The notes: generated by a model not told the origin, from the letters alone. A DNA stretch of 64,000 nucleotides from Rutstroemia sp. NJR-2017a BVV2 (GCA_002946415.1 NJPS01000013.1:1550001-1614000); one strand, 5' to 3'. Shown: positions 35,640 to 49,130, numbered from the stretch's first letter. Program-made: numbers and translations.

Positions 35640-37006
35640 CTGGACTTTGGACAGTCTTGGACTTTGAAGAGGGCAGAGAAGCCTCTACATGAGATGTATG
35701 TGTACTTAGCAGGGCAAATAGGCCCAAGTAAAATGCTCGAGCGGCGGATTTCATCCTGTCGATGAGACGGACACTTGGCCTCTATGTTTTATATTTCAAA
35801 CAGATCCCATTCGGGTATGGGGCGGGGACCTTTCCGTCTTCTCGGCTTTGGTGAATTTCTTCAACGGCTTTCTTGGGGGCTTGGAACAACGGTATGTCGT
35901 ATTGAGACCCAAATGTATTGAGCGTGCTGAAAGAAAGTTGTAGGGTACAAAAATAGGTTATCACTAGACAAAGAATGCCGGACCAATCAATTATTATTTA
36001 GAGAATATAGACCAAATGTAGAAGTTCTAAGATGTCAACAAGAGCTGGGGAGAACTAAGTTTTTATACTTTCGTAGCGGATAGATATAAGAATTAGATAC
36101 ATTGATTTGAAAGCATGAGGAGATTTTCCGTTCCTACAATCTGTCCATTTTTCGAGAGTTAACCCGGTGTGGTTCGATTGTCATACACTACCAGGTACCG
36201 GCCCGGCTGCCAACTGAAGCCCAGGAACGGATCAACTAACGGTCCGGATCCGCTGTACGTATCAAGTGGAAGATCTACGGTCTGGAGCCATGGAGATCTA
36301 CAAGCCAAAGATACCCAAAAGGGACCCAATCTTCAGGTATATATATTACCATTTAGTTGAAGACAACCTCGACTACTTTCGACCCTTCATTGTTATTCTC
36401 GATCTCTCGTGCGACTACGTACAGATCAGATCAGTAATAAGTTAAATCGGATGAGGCAAGAAGGAAGTGATGAGATGTGGCCCTCTCAAACCACACGACT
36501 AATCCATCGCATGACTAAATGGGGAGATGGTAATCCTACTACACGCACGTATCACCCTTTATTCTTCACTGCTCGAAGTTGACTTCAGAGTTATGCATTT
36601 TCCTTCCCTAACTACATTGCGCCTAAAACCATACATTTCAATACCAGGAACGGCTGAGATCAAGGTAGAATATATTCCGCATCCCTGCATGCGAGTTGGA
36701 GACTTTTGCACCGTGCTTACTTCCTATCTCCATCAAGTAACTGCGCGCTCGACCTAGGAAATCGTTGATCGTATAGCTTCCTATGCTTATCGTGATCAAA
36801 CCGACCCAAGGATGCAAGTCGTATATATGGCAGTGGACATGATATCCATTAATCCTGATCTAATAAATCCCACCCATAACCGGGACCATTCGCCGTAATC
36901 TAGGAGAGACATAGGGCATTGCATTGTCAAAGCATGCCTTTCTTTCCGTTAAGCCCAGTACCGGATCAAACACTCGCTAACTCAGATTCAAAATTCGAGG
37001 ATACGA
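35640..37006. other. Intergenic ERO1/CKS1
   Basis: 1.37 kb. A short minus-strand frame ending at 35782 follows an acceptor-like TTTCTTTCAG near 35937-35946, but no upstream exon is visible and I do not recognise the peptide. No gene supported. Confidence 0.5.
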
Positions 37007-37525
37007 CTATTGCTGACTTGGTGGTTGATAATTGATTGGTCTCCTGTAAACTTGATGAGTGCCTGCTCCATCAGGGGGCGCAGGTAAACTTACTTAAAAA
37101 GTAGTATATGTGGTTCCGGCTCATGAACTTCGTAATGTTCCCATCCAAGACTCTAAGTCAAAATATTAGCCCCTCGTCTAATGAGGAATATCCATCAGAT
37201 GCATACCTGTGTTATGCCCAATGCTCGCCACTCTTCTTCCCATAATAACTTCAACGTTCCAGTCTGTGGGTCATGATATTCTTTTGGAATTACCTTGAGC
37301 ATCGCTTTAGGTAATTGAACGTGTCGGTATTCGTAGTGGTCATCCGAGTACCTACAAGAGCGACATTAGTCGACGCGACATCCAATTGTGTTTGAGAGCC
37401 AGCTCAATCGCTACTTACCTGGCCGAGTAATGGATCGCGTCGATGAACTCATCCAGGCGCTCCTTTTCCGCGTCTGAAAGAGGTCTTGCATATTTGTTCC
37501 TTCTGCTGTAGTCTATCTCCGCCAT
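37007..37525 (-). CDS. CKS1: Cyclin-dependent kinase regulatory subunit
   Basis: Four exons on the minus strand, 37525-37419, 37351-37207, 37152-37094 and 37043-37007, encode 115 aa. It begins [18 protein letters not shown]. Splicing gives [37 protein letters not shown] and [11 protein letters not shown], the phosphate-binding and CDK-binding surface of Cks proteins. The last exon (37 nt) adds [11 protein letters not shown]; without it the frame stops at a TAA made by the GTAAGT donor. Cks1 binds CDK1 and helps multisite phosphorylation and ubiquitin-ligase recognition. An upstream in-frame extension exists, but MAEIDY is the family start. Confidence 0.95.
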
Positions 37526-38848
37526 TGTACTTTTGTGAGGCTCTAAGCCGGCCGCTGAATGCTGGTCTGGTATCGCCCAAGTAGTGGGGCAGAGCGCAGG
37601 GTAAAAAAACTGCGGGGTTCGACTACGAGAGGAGGTCGTGTGGTAATCAGAAGGACGTCCAAAGTAGGATAGAGGGTCGATCAAGAGATGATGATTGTGT
37701 ATGCCGGGTATGCCGCTTCTGAGAGTGCTCCTTGTACGGAGAAGGTGACCGAGGCGAGAAGTATGCGGTATTTGAGTGTTACCTAGATACCTGCTAAGTA
37801 GGGGTGTCTCTCGAGGTGTTCCGTGCTTTTGCGGTGAGGATGATAAGCCAAAGCGAATCGAAGAAGGAAATAGTGGTTATAGTCGTAGAGAAACAAACGT
37901 TTCCAAAGCGAACGGGACAGTCTGCGAGTAGGTCTCTATGTTGAGTGATCGAATTCAAGTTTCCCTTGCGAAGATTGATATTATTGAGGCACCGTCTGGA
38001 ATTAAATTGGTGTAAACAAACCTTCTGTAGAATAGAAAATCTCAACCAATGAACCGACCTTGGAAACTTTCAGGACTTTAGTGTCTCTGCAGCCTCGTCC
38101 ATTTTCTCGGAAAGCGTTGCGCTAATAATTCTGGAGCATCGACCAACTCTTCAAATCACTCACAGTCAACTATTAACTACCCGAGCACGCCGAGCTACCT
38201 ACTCATGTCACTGTGGTTTGGCGACGGATAGAAGTAAGGCGGAGCTATGGAAGCACGGAGAACCGAAGGGGTTTGTAAAGCATAACCTGGGTAGAATCGC
38301 TAACGTGGAATTGGAATTGAAAGCCACGATTGGTCTACCATTACGGTGAATTGTGCCTTAGAAACTGGTTAGGCAACACGTTTTCCCCAGTCATGTGATG
38401 CTGCCGTCGAGCCAATTTCCCTGGTTGCTCCATGCGAAAATGTTGGTAGATGTTAACAGGACGTACGAATGCATACAGATGCGACTTTCTCCCAAGCATG
38501 CCAATAAATTGAAGGACTGCGTACGTTCATCTGCATAGCAGCCTCCGAACACTGGATAATTTCCCTACCTACAATAAATTACCTCCATAAATCACCTTTT
38601 GGTAATATTGTAGGGAATCATCTCACATCCATCCTTGTTGCACCTCTCTTCCCAACTAGCCAGTCCCAAAGAGAGGAACAACCCCTGTACCTTTCTGCCA
38701 GTTCTGCGGAAGTTCGTCGACTTATTAGCAGCTTCGATACGCGCATTCTCAACTTTCGACGCGTCCGCGTAATCAACAGGAATTGCGCTTTCGATCGCAT
38801 CTCTGAACACAAGCGTCGTGAAAATCTTATTAGAAATCGGTTAACGCG
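37526..38848. other. Divergent promoter region CKS1/RSC4-like
   Basis: 1.3 kb. A minus-strand frame at 38592-38812 (about 70 codons) shows no recognisable family. No other feature found. Confidence 0.5.
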
Positions 38849-41534
38849 ATGGATGCCAAAAGAAAGGTCGATGGTGGTGGTGCTGCGGACCTTGACGATG
38901 CGGATCGTGCTGCGAAACGAATAAAGGTTCCTGTAAGTTGCGCATTCTTCGACGATTTTGTACCTTTGCTCTGGTTGTAGAGAGGAGGGTGGTAAGTTCT
39001 GTGCAGTAGTCGTGGGGTTGGATAAAAACCGCTGTATCTCGATTGGCGGCAGGGGAAGTCAACCCGCGCATAACCACCTCTCTATTACTCGTCCTGATAT
39101 TTGCAGCATTCCTCTTTGACTTGCAAAACGAAGATGGCCACAAGACTGACAATGAACAGAGCGATGATCTAAGTCAAGGCGAAACTCGGGAAACCACAAC
39201 GTATTACGGACTCAAATTCATGAACCAGCTCAAGTCGGCTCCAGACAAGCAGTGAGTAATTTCAATGAAGATCTAAAGTTTCGCGATGGGCCTACCTTCT
39301 CATCGCACTTGCACGCGGCTCAGCTGAGCAGCCTCTGGATCTCTGCTTCTACAGCTCTTCAGATCTGTCATTGATGATTATCCAAATCATCACACTCATT
39401 TGATTGTCGTACCACAATCTCGACATTTCACTAACTGTTTTGTTTAGTGGACGACTTTTCGCAAACACTTTCGCGACCTTGCCCGGAAGGCATGAGCTTC
39501 CGGGTTATTATGAAATGACAAGAATGCCAATTGCTCTAGATACCATCGAGGCGAAGCTGAACAACTACGATTTCTCGACCCTTTCCGAACTCGAGTGTTA
39601 TTTCAAGCGATTCATTAAGAACAACAAAGATTATCATGATCGAGATGCCCCGATTCATCGCGATGCTGAACGAGTGAGAAAGGCATTGGTTGCCTATATG
39701 ACCAAGACCAACCCAGAATACAAGAGGACACCCGGGCTAAAGCTTGAGCCAACACCATTCCCAAAAGAAGACGATGGTAGTGAAGACATGGACGCCGAAG
39801 GAGACATCGTGGATGAGGAATTGGAAGGGGTGCCATTCGAATCGCAACCGCAGGCGCAGCCGCAAGCCCCGTTGCAGTCGCAACAGCAGACGGAGGTGCA
39901 TGAGCAGACACCATCACAGTCACAGACATCACCGCAATCGCAATCGCAATCGCATTCTATTCCCAAGAGAAGAGGACGACCACCAAAGAATTCCATGGCT
40001 CCGAGGAAGAGTAGTACACCTGCTGTTTCAGATTCACAATACGCTGGTGTTAGCTATTCCAGTCTTAATTTTCAACAGGCGCAAGAGAAGGTTGTGGCGG
40101 ATGTTCTTTCTTACAAGGAGAATCCAGAGTAAGCTAAAGAGGTCCTTGTATAGTCGCAGCAGAACTTAGACGTTAATGCAATTACCAGGGATGACTTTTT
40201 CGAATTTGAGCCTTTTGTATCCTTGCCTCCGCGTAGTTTAAAGGATTACTACCAGGTGATCCCGAACCCCCATTGTTTAAAAGATTTGCATAAGCGTGTC
40301 AAAGGTATCCACGGAAAGGCTTCAACTGGTGTTAGCGATTTCAAAACATGGGCTGCATTTGAAGAAGACGCAAGTCTAATATGGAAGAATGCATTTCATT
40401 ACAATGAAGACGGTAGCGAGATATTTGTCTTGGCCAAGGAGCTTGAGGTATGACTTCCCGATTGCGAAACGAGTGATTTTGTTGACATGATGATAGTCAT
40501 TTTTCAAGAAGACGTTGGAAAAAGCGAAGCAGGCAGTGCCAGAACCCGTGGCTCCAAAGATAAAAATCAACGTGAAAGGCCCAGAACCTTCACCAAAGAT
40601 TACTCTCCGAGTTGGTGGTGGTAGAGGCACCCCGGCAGACTCCCCGGCCCCTCAGACCAATGGTGCTGGTGCGAACTCTGCAGCTTCAATAAACGGCGAA
40701 GGACGCCGGAACCCGTTCAGTAGTACTCAATCTTCTGCAACACCTGCCCCAAGTTTGGATCAACTGGAGAGGGCTAGGAGCATGTCAAACTCGGCGGCGT
40801 CGCCAACGCCTTCAAATTCCGCTCCGGTCAAGAACGAGGATGCCCAGCTGACCGCTGCACCCACGCAAGGTAACAATCGTGCTACGAGTCAAGCAGTTTC
40901 AACACCAACGCCAGCCCCCAGCAACATGCCTCCTCCAAACACACCAGGCGCTTCGAATTATAACACCTATAATCAAAATGGTTACGCGCAATCATTCAGT
41001 CACCTCGCCCAGCAAAACGTGTCAAGCTCATCCTTTGAAAGTAAATGGAGAGCTCCGGGGAAGGGTACGTCTTGATTTTCACTGCAAAAGGACAAATACT
41101 GACCATTTCCAGATGCCTCGCATGCTATGATCACGAACCTTAGTCTCTCAACTCATCCGAAGCTCAACCTTGCTCATCATTTTCAAATGGATCTTCCTCC
41201 TTCCGCCACAATGGCTCATCAGTCGATCACGATCAATCTTCCTTCCACCCACTATTATCTATTGGTCAAGCCGACGATAGCTGAGTCCCTACTTGAGCGA
41301 CAGTACAAGTTGTTTGTATCTGCCGGTATGACCAGGCTGCATGCTTTACCTGTCATCCCTGGCCATGGAGTTGATCCACGACATCCTCTCTTTGAGGCTC
41401 GTCTTTTCCCAGGTGTCAACAAGATCGAAATCGAGTTGATCGCCGCCTTGCCTAAAGGCGTGGCAAAACTCCCTGGGGGATCTGAAGTTGAAATAGAAAA
41501 GATCACAGTTTTTGCTAATTTGATGAGGAATTAA
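38849..41534 (+). CDS. RSC4: Tandem-bromodomain chromatin remodelling subunit (RSC4-like)
   Basis: Exons 38849-38932, a probable 7-nt exon 38985-38991, then 39134-39251 (or 39107-39251), 39448-40128, 40189-40447, 40497-41064 and 41113-41534, giving about 712 aa. It starts MDAKRKVDGGG and continues AAKRIKVP, a basic nuclear leader. Bromodomain 1 spans FANTFATLPGRHELPGYY to DAERVRKALVAYM; bromodomain 2 spans FEFEPFVSLPPRSLKDYY to ASLIWKNAFHYNEDGSE. A Gln-rich linker with an AT-hook-like RRGRPPKN lies between them. The C-terminal domain (MITNLSLSTHPKLNLAHHFQ onward) matches fungal RSC subunits. RSC binds acetylated histones and slides nucleosomes. The first intron/exon join is uncertain, because the frame needs a micro-exon. 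Confidence 0.85.
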
Positions 41535-42273
41535 GGAAATTTACATGCGGGCTAAAAGTTTAAGCACCAAGAGATTAATGGAGGGGGCGTTACCGCTGCT
41601 AATACTAGGGATTTGAGCATTAGCTGGGCGTTTCTTACGGAGCTCGTGCAAGAGCTGTATCAGTATTGTACTTTTGTATCATATCGAGAAGAGAGACTGG
41701 GGCGGCAGGGAGTAAGTTTTTCCGGCAAGAACGTGGCGAGATCATGTTCAGACGTTGATATGTTCAGATGTTCAGTTAGCCAGGATGATGCGAACCCTAG
41801 CCCTAAAGATTGTGAGCAGAAAGTTTATTATCGATATCGGTATCGATTAGATGTGAGACAAAAGTTTTGACCTGTTCATCCGCTCTTCAGATGCCCCGCC
41901 ATAGTACAGAGCCATCCACGATGCAGCATCTTCGCATTCATCTAGCATCGTCTGCAATGTAGGTATACGTGCCTAAGATCCAGCATTAGCCTTGAAGTCC
42001 GAGTCCCAGCCCAATCAGATCCACCCACTGTGGCTTAAAGAAAAATTTGAAAAGAAAAATAATTCGGAGTCTTACCCCAAAATGATCACGTGCCGCTGAT
42101 TGCTACGCTTATGCACGGACTTCAAAACTAGCTAAAAATTTCCCACATCGAAAGTTTACATTTGGATTTTAATCTTCCTCCCCGCCGTTGAATTTCTTCA
42201 TCTCTTCTTGTTTTTAACCCTCTTCCAAAGAACTTCTCTCCCATCTTGTTTCTTAAGAAAGCAACCTTCTACC
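41535..42273 (+). promoter_or_regulatory. SSB upstream region
   Basis: The final ~100 bases are CT-rich with no ATG, a typical leader for a strongly expressed fungal gene. No convincing heat-shock element was found, which fits a ribosome-associated Hsp70 co-regulated with ribosomal proteins rather than by heat. Confidence 0.4.
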
Positions 42274-45083
<2,810 letters not shown>

Positions 45084-45567
45084 GATAGCTTATACCTGAA
45101 GGAGGAATAGGGAGGGTGAAGGTTGATGCATGTTATCATGATGGGAATGGTATGAATTGGTCCATCTAGTTTCTGGCTCATTTCGTTTGGGTTGATAAAA
45201 AGTCACTTACTCGGTTCTTGCAAGCCTTTGGTCTGGCTACTGTGGTTCCTCAACTGTTCTTTTCCTTTGTCTACGGGCATAAAGAGCGCTTGTAGAAAGA
45301 GGAATTAATGAAAGAAGAAAAAAATCAAATTGAACAAGTTAAAAATCAATTCTCGTCACATATTATGCACTATGTCTGGTTACCTTCTTTCTGCAGTCCA
45401 GGGAATAACAGGCTTATTTGGTATCTCTACTTGGGTGTCCTACTGAATATAGGACAACGTGAAACATTACATCTATTCGGTTGTTTGTGACTTCATCAAT
45501 GGCCGATGCCTATACGCTAGAGGGTCTCTCCAGGATAGAAAAACAGGATGATTTTGGACCAGGAATT
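45084..45567. other. SSB 3' flank
   Basis: 3' UTR and AT-rich sequence leading into the repeat block. No gene seen. Confidence 0.6.
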
Positions 45568-45863
45568 GATTTTAGTTGCGGTTGTCAAATAGCTGTCCCA
45601 ACGAATCCAAGACCTTGTAATATTTCCATCCATCATCTGTTCTTGTCGCTGAATACTGCTGGCAAATAATTGTTCCGGAGCATCCTAGAAATCAAATTGT
45701 TTTTATCGTCCATTGCTGTGGCTGAATGCTACTGTCAATTAAATGTCCCAGAGAATCCCATATATTGTAATGTGCTGATTCTCGATTGTTGCGGCTGAAG
45801 CCTGTTGTGAAGTAAATGTCTTGGAGAATCTAAGATATTGTAATGATTCAATTATCCAGTTGT
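45568..45863. repeat. Diverged tandem array, ~73-bp period, four copies
   Basis: Copies begin near 45568, then at 45645, 45718 and 45791; the last three are exactly 73 bases apart. Shared pieces include GCTGAA near each start, a TGTCAA/GGCAAATAA segment and ATGTCCCAGAGAATCC-like cores. Copies differ at many positions. It is also related, in reverse complement, to the dispersed repeats at 48085 and 49015. Confidence 0.8.
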
Positions 45864-45866
45864 CTT

Positions 45867-45974
45867 TTGGACATTACCGGCCAGTTGGATATTCGTGGCC
45901 TTTTGGATATTATGGGCTTTTTGGGTATTATCGACCGGTTGAATATTATCAGGCGGTTGGATATTTCGGCCGAC
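45867..45974. repeat. 18-bp minisatellite, six copies
   Basis: Six consecutive 18-base units starting TTGGAYATT (variants TTGGGTATT and TTGAATATT) at 45867, 45885, 45903, 45921, 45939 and 45957. It begins three bases after the 73-bp array. The unit is a multiple of three and one frame stays open across it, but I see no reason to call it coding. Confidence 0.9.
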
Positions 45975-46558
45975 TATCTCTGCATCGGAGGGAGAGAGCG
46001 CCTCGAGGCTCCAGAATGAATGTGACTTAGTTGTTACTGGTTAAATCGCTATCCATGAATCTCTTAAGGTAGAATCACTACATACAAGTGTCTTTCTCTA
46101 TCATCGCACTTTGAATCACAAGGAAGCAGAGCAAGTGTACTGGCAAATAGAGAAATAGAGATTTATGTTGTGTTAACGTCAATGCTTTTTCCACCACTGT
46201 ATCGATGCTAGTGCGAGATTGCATAAACAAGAAAGAAAAAGGTCTAACATTCGCAGTACCATCTTGCATGCAAGCCCATTGCAAACATTCCAAAAAGTGC
46301 GAGCAGCAGAGTATTTCCCAGAAATTCCTTGTCAGACTAGTTGTTTGACTCGTCTGCTTCCTCATCCACCCCACATTCATGACAGAAATCCTCAGCAACT
46401 GCCTCCCTACTCCGATACGTAAAATGTTCCATAATTTCACACTCCTAGCAGGTCCTACATTCTTTCAGTCATGCAGCTGCAGCTGAGTAGCATCTTTGAC
46501 GTAATGGTAACGTTCCCCCTATCCCTTGTTTCGACTCAAAAAGGCCAGACCTCAAAAA
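45975..46558. other. Repeat-block spacer
   Basis: No recognisable gene or repeat. Short open frames on both strands only. Confidence 0.5.
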
Positions 46559-46984
46559 TCATCTCGTCGGGATCGTCCAATGCCTCAAAATGACCTCAAG
46601 CCTAAGATCCAAGCTCTGCTCATTTGCAAAAGTACTTCGCAGATGCTGCCAGGGCGGACCAAAGGCATCTTCATCAATTTCCTCACTCGTGAGTTTCTCG
46701 TTCGTGTACAAGACTCTCAGTGTCCGGATCTTCATCCCCAAGCTCTGGCAATTGTAGAGGCGCCGAATCGAATCGCGAAATGCCCCAATCTCAGACATTA
46801 GTCTTGGATCCTCCTTCAAGACTTGGATGGGGTTAGGTATAGCGATTCCTTTGACCTCCGCCGCTTGTAAGATCTCATCCAATTCATCTTTACCGTTGAA
46901 TGCCTGGTCTGTTTTCCAGGTGATACGGAATGACTTCTTCGGCAACGCATCGGCTTCGACAACTAGGGCCATTTTCAGTCCCAT
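46559..46984 (-). CDS. Hypothetical protein, 141 aa
   Basis: The open frame is longer upstream (to 47161), but that extension runs through non-coding-looking repeat copies, where homologous bases are read in two different frames. I therefore place the start at the ATG at 46984 (MGLKMALVVEADALPKK). The protein has a mixed, globular-looking composition with WKTDQAF, LMSEIGAFRDSIRRLY and EEIDEDAFGPPWQHLR. I recognise no domain. It may be a young or decaying gene, or the end of a larger one whose 5' part was replaced by repeats. Confidence 0.4.
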   Translation of the reverse strand: MGLKMALVVEADALPKKSFRITWKTDQAFNGKDELDEILQAAEVKGIAIPNPIQVLKEDPRLMSEIGAFRDSIRRLYNCQSLGMKIRTLRVLYTNEKLTSEEIDEDAFGPPWQHLRSTFANEQSLDLRLEVILRHWTIPTR

Positions 46985-46989
46985 TTCTT

Positions 46990-47450
46990 CCGGAAAGGCT
47001 TTGGACTTTGGTTGGATCGGTTGGAGGTGGGCTGGGATGTGCGTGATGTCAATAGTCCTTCGGGTGTGAATCTCTGTGCTGGGTGGGACCTTTTGGTTTC
47101 GATTCACCTGGAAAGGCTCTGGGCTTTGGTTGGCGCCAGGCTGGGATGTGCGTGAGGTCAACAGACAATCGTTCCTGCTAGTATTCCCTCGGGCGTGAAG
47201 CTGTGTACTGGGGACTTTTTCAGTTGCAAAGGTCGAAAATGGTTTGGACTTCGGCTAGATCAGTCGGAGCTAGGTTATGATATGCGTGATTTCAACCGTC
47301 CCTCAGGCGTGGATTTCTGTGTTGGGATCTTTTCGGCTTAAATTCTCCAGAAAAGGCTTCTTGTGGGCTTTCGCTGGAGCTAGGCTGGGATGTGCGTGAC
47401 GTCAACGGTGGATTCGGTCTGTATTCCCTCCGCCGAGAATCTCTGGTCTT
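46990..47450. repeat. Diverged tandem repeats of ~110-130 bp, four copies
   Basis: Each copy contains an AAAGGCT..TTTGGTTGG-like segment, then GGCTGGGATGTGCGTGA, then a CTCGGGCGTGAA-like segment. The GCTGGGATGTGCGTGA anchors lie at 47031, 47140, about 47271 (mutated) and 47384. Spacing is 109, ~131 and 113 bases. Confidence 0.8.
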
Positions 47451-47904
47451 TGCCTGTGAGTATACGTAAATGTACCTCAAGAGGTTCGAACAACTATTTA
47501 ATCACTCCAGACGAGCGAGATGGGGACCCATGGGTGGATCTTCATGCTCTTCAACCCACCCAACAACTCACGCAACAACCCAAGTAGGGGCGGCACGTGC
47601 CTGAATAAGGCTTAGCGCGGTCAATGTGTAGTCACTGGGTAGTGAATGCCATATGAAAGCCTTGTTAATGGCCTGCGTGGATGGTGTGTGGATGGGGTGG
47701 ATGGGTAGTGAATATCCTCTTCAAGGCTTCAACCAGCCCAACGGGTACCTATCAGGCATCATAGCCTCCCCATGGGTGTCCCAACCCGCTGGATACCTTA
47801 CCCAGCCGGTGCAGAAACAACAGGCTGGCGAGATATACTAATCCTTATTTAATCCATTCACTTTTGGGTACGGCTTTTATGGACTATTTGAACCCACGGG
47901 TTTA
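47451..47904. other. Intergenic within repeat block
   Basis: Rich in GGGT/ACCC words (for example near 47525-47570 and 47745-47800), which may be remnants of another repeat. No gene seen. Confidence 0.45.
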
Positions 47905-48040
47905 CGGATAATCCGCCGGATATCCGTGGATTATCCGCAACTCTATGGAGCGGTTGATAGATTTCAAACGGGACCCGCGGATTGTGAAAAGGGAGGGGGC
48001 CTGTTCCGCTCCCCGGAGCGGTTTGCGGGTATCCGCGGTT
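47905..48040. repeat. Palindrome-rich cluster of GGATAATCC / GGATATCC words
   Basis: Words GGATAATCC, GGATATCC and GGATTATCC lie within 47905-47938, and GGGTATCCGCGG at 48027-48038. Each is a near-perfect inverted repeat. Clusters like this occur beneath the ends of some hAT-type DNA transposons, but no transposase is present here. Confidence 0.5.
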
Positions 48041-48084
48041 ACATTTTATTTCTGCGCAGCCTACGAGTCGGCGACGACAATATT

Positions 48085-48192
48085 CAAAAGACAACTGGAC
48101 AATATGAACATTGTAATATCTTAGACCGTTCAGGATACTCTTTTGGCAACAGTAACCAGCTTCAATATATTGTCCCAGATCGGCTTGTTCTT
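48085..48192 (+). repeat. Dispersed repeat, copy 1 (direct repeat with 49015-49130)
   Basis: Shares CAAAAGA, GGACAAT, ACATTnnAANATCTTAGA, TAACCAGCT and AGATCGGC in the same order and spacing with the copy at 49015. Also matches the reverse complement of the 73-bp unit at 45791-45863 (ACAACTGGA, AATATCTTAGA). Confidence 0.75.
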
Positions 48193-48360
48193 GAAGGTTG
48201 GAAGGAGTGCAGCAACATCGATTTAATTTATAGGATATTTCTCTCTATGAATAAATACTTATAAAGATCACAGGCCTCATACCAATTTCGTGATATCTGC
48301 GAGCGCGCCTAACCGCTGCTACAAATTCCCCAACATTCCCAAGAATGTGTCCAGATGCGA

Positions 48361-48998
48361 CTAAGCGGATCCTGAAGTGGACGCTCCAGAAGCCGCCACT
48401 TTGCTCAAGTGACGCTTGGATTCGTTGTGTCGTGATAGTTCCCAATTGCTACGACATCCTACATCGCAAATCTTGCAAACGAACCGACCCGCAGCCAGTG
48501 ATTTCTCCGCAGATTTCTGTGTTGCGCTCTTTTCCTTCTTTTTCTTCCCATTACCAAGAGCTCAACCAGCTCCAGATGACGCTTTGAGGCGTTGTGCCTG
48601 TCAAGCACCCACTGGCTTTGGCAAGATGGGTTGCACGTTGCACAGGAGTAAACTCCAGACTTCTTGATCTTATCCTCAGACTTCTTCTGATTCTTCTTGA
48701 CCTTGTCTGCATAATTCTTCCTGAGGTTGGCGGCATTCTTGCGAGCGCGAGCACGATAGTAGTCGACATTCTCCTCGAGTTGGTACTGATGGTAGAGTGG
48801 ATTGCGAATGGCGTCTCTCTCCTTGTACCTCTGTTTGATCTCAACAGCCATGGCTTCACGCTGCTGTGGCGTAAGTTCGAAATTTCCCTTGACCCCTTCC
48901 ATCAAAGGATTATGACTTGACAGGCCGTTGTATGAGAAAGACTTTGGTTCCCAAGGACAGCACGCACCCATCCCGTAATCTTTCTTCTTCAACTTCAT
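48361..48998 (-). pseudogene. C2H2 zinc-finger gene with a broken frame
   Basis: On the minus strand an ATG at 48998 opens MKLKKKDYGMGACC. Finger 1 is YSCATCNPSCQSQWVLDRH with HNASKRHL. A second, nearly identical finger, FVCKICDVGCRSNWELSRH with NESKRHL, lies in another frame and ends at TAG 48361-48363. The shift falls near 48545-48580, where the other frame reads KKKKEKSATQKSAEK into finger 2. A 38-bp intron (GTAATG...CACAG) would also rejoin the frames, but it is shorter than any other intron here and lacks a branch site. So either a one-base indel or a very short intron. The function of such two-finger proteins is unknown. Flanked by direct repeats. Confidence 0.6.
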
Positions 48999-49014
48999 CG
49001 TCCAAAAATATTAC

Positions 49015-49130
49015 CCAAAAGATATTTGGACAATGAAAACATTACAACATCTTAGAGTGTTTAGAACATTCGTCTGATGATAATAACCAGCTGCCAGTGT
49101 AATGTATTGTTCTAGATCGGCCTGTTTTTC
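49015..49130 (+). repeat. Dispersed repeat, copy 2
   Basis: Direct repeat of 48085-48192 on the 5' side of the zinc-finger gene; see that entry for shared words. Confidence 0.75.

Noticed and set aside
36150..36200. Possible tRNA 3' half (GGTTCGAT with nearby pairing)
   Set aside because: I could not build acceptor, D and anticodon stems around it. No tRNA or rRNA gene was found anywhere in the window.
45821..46030. 69-codon frame across the 18-bp minisatellite as a repeat protein
   Set aside because: Openness follows from an 18-base period without stops; the frame starts and ends in unrelated repeat sequence.
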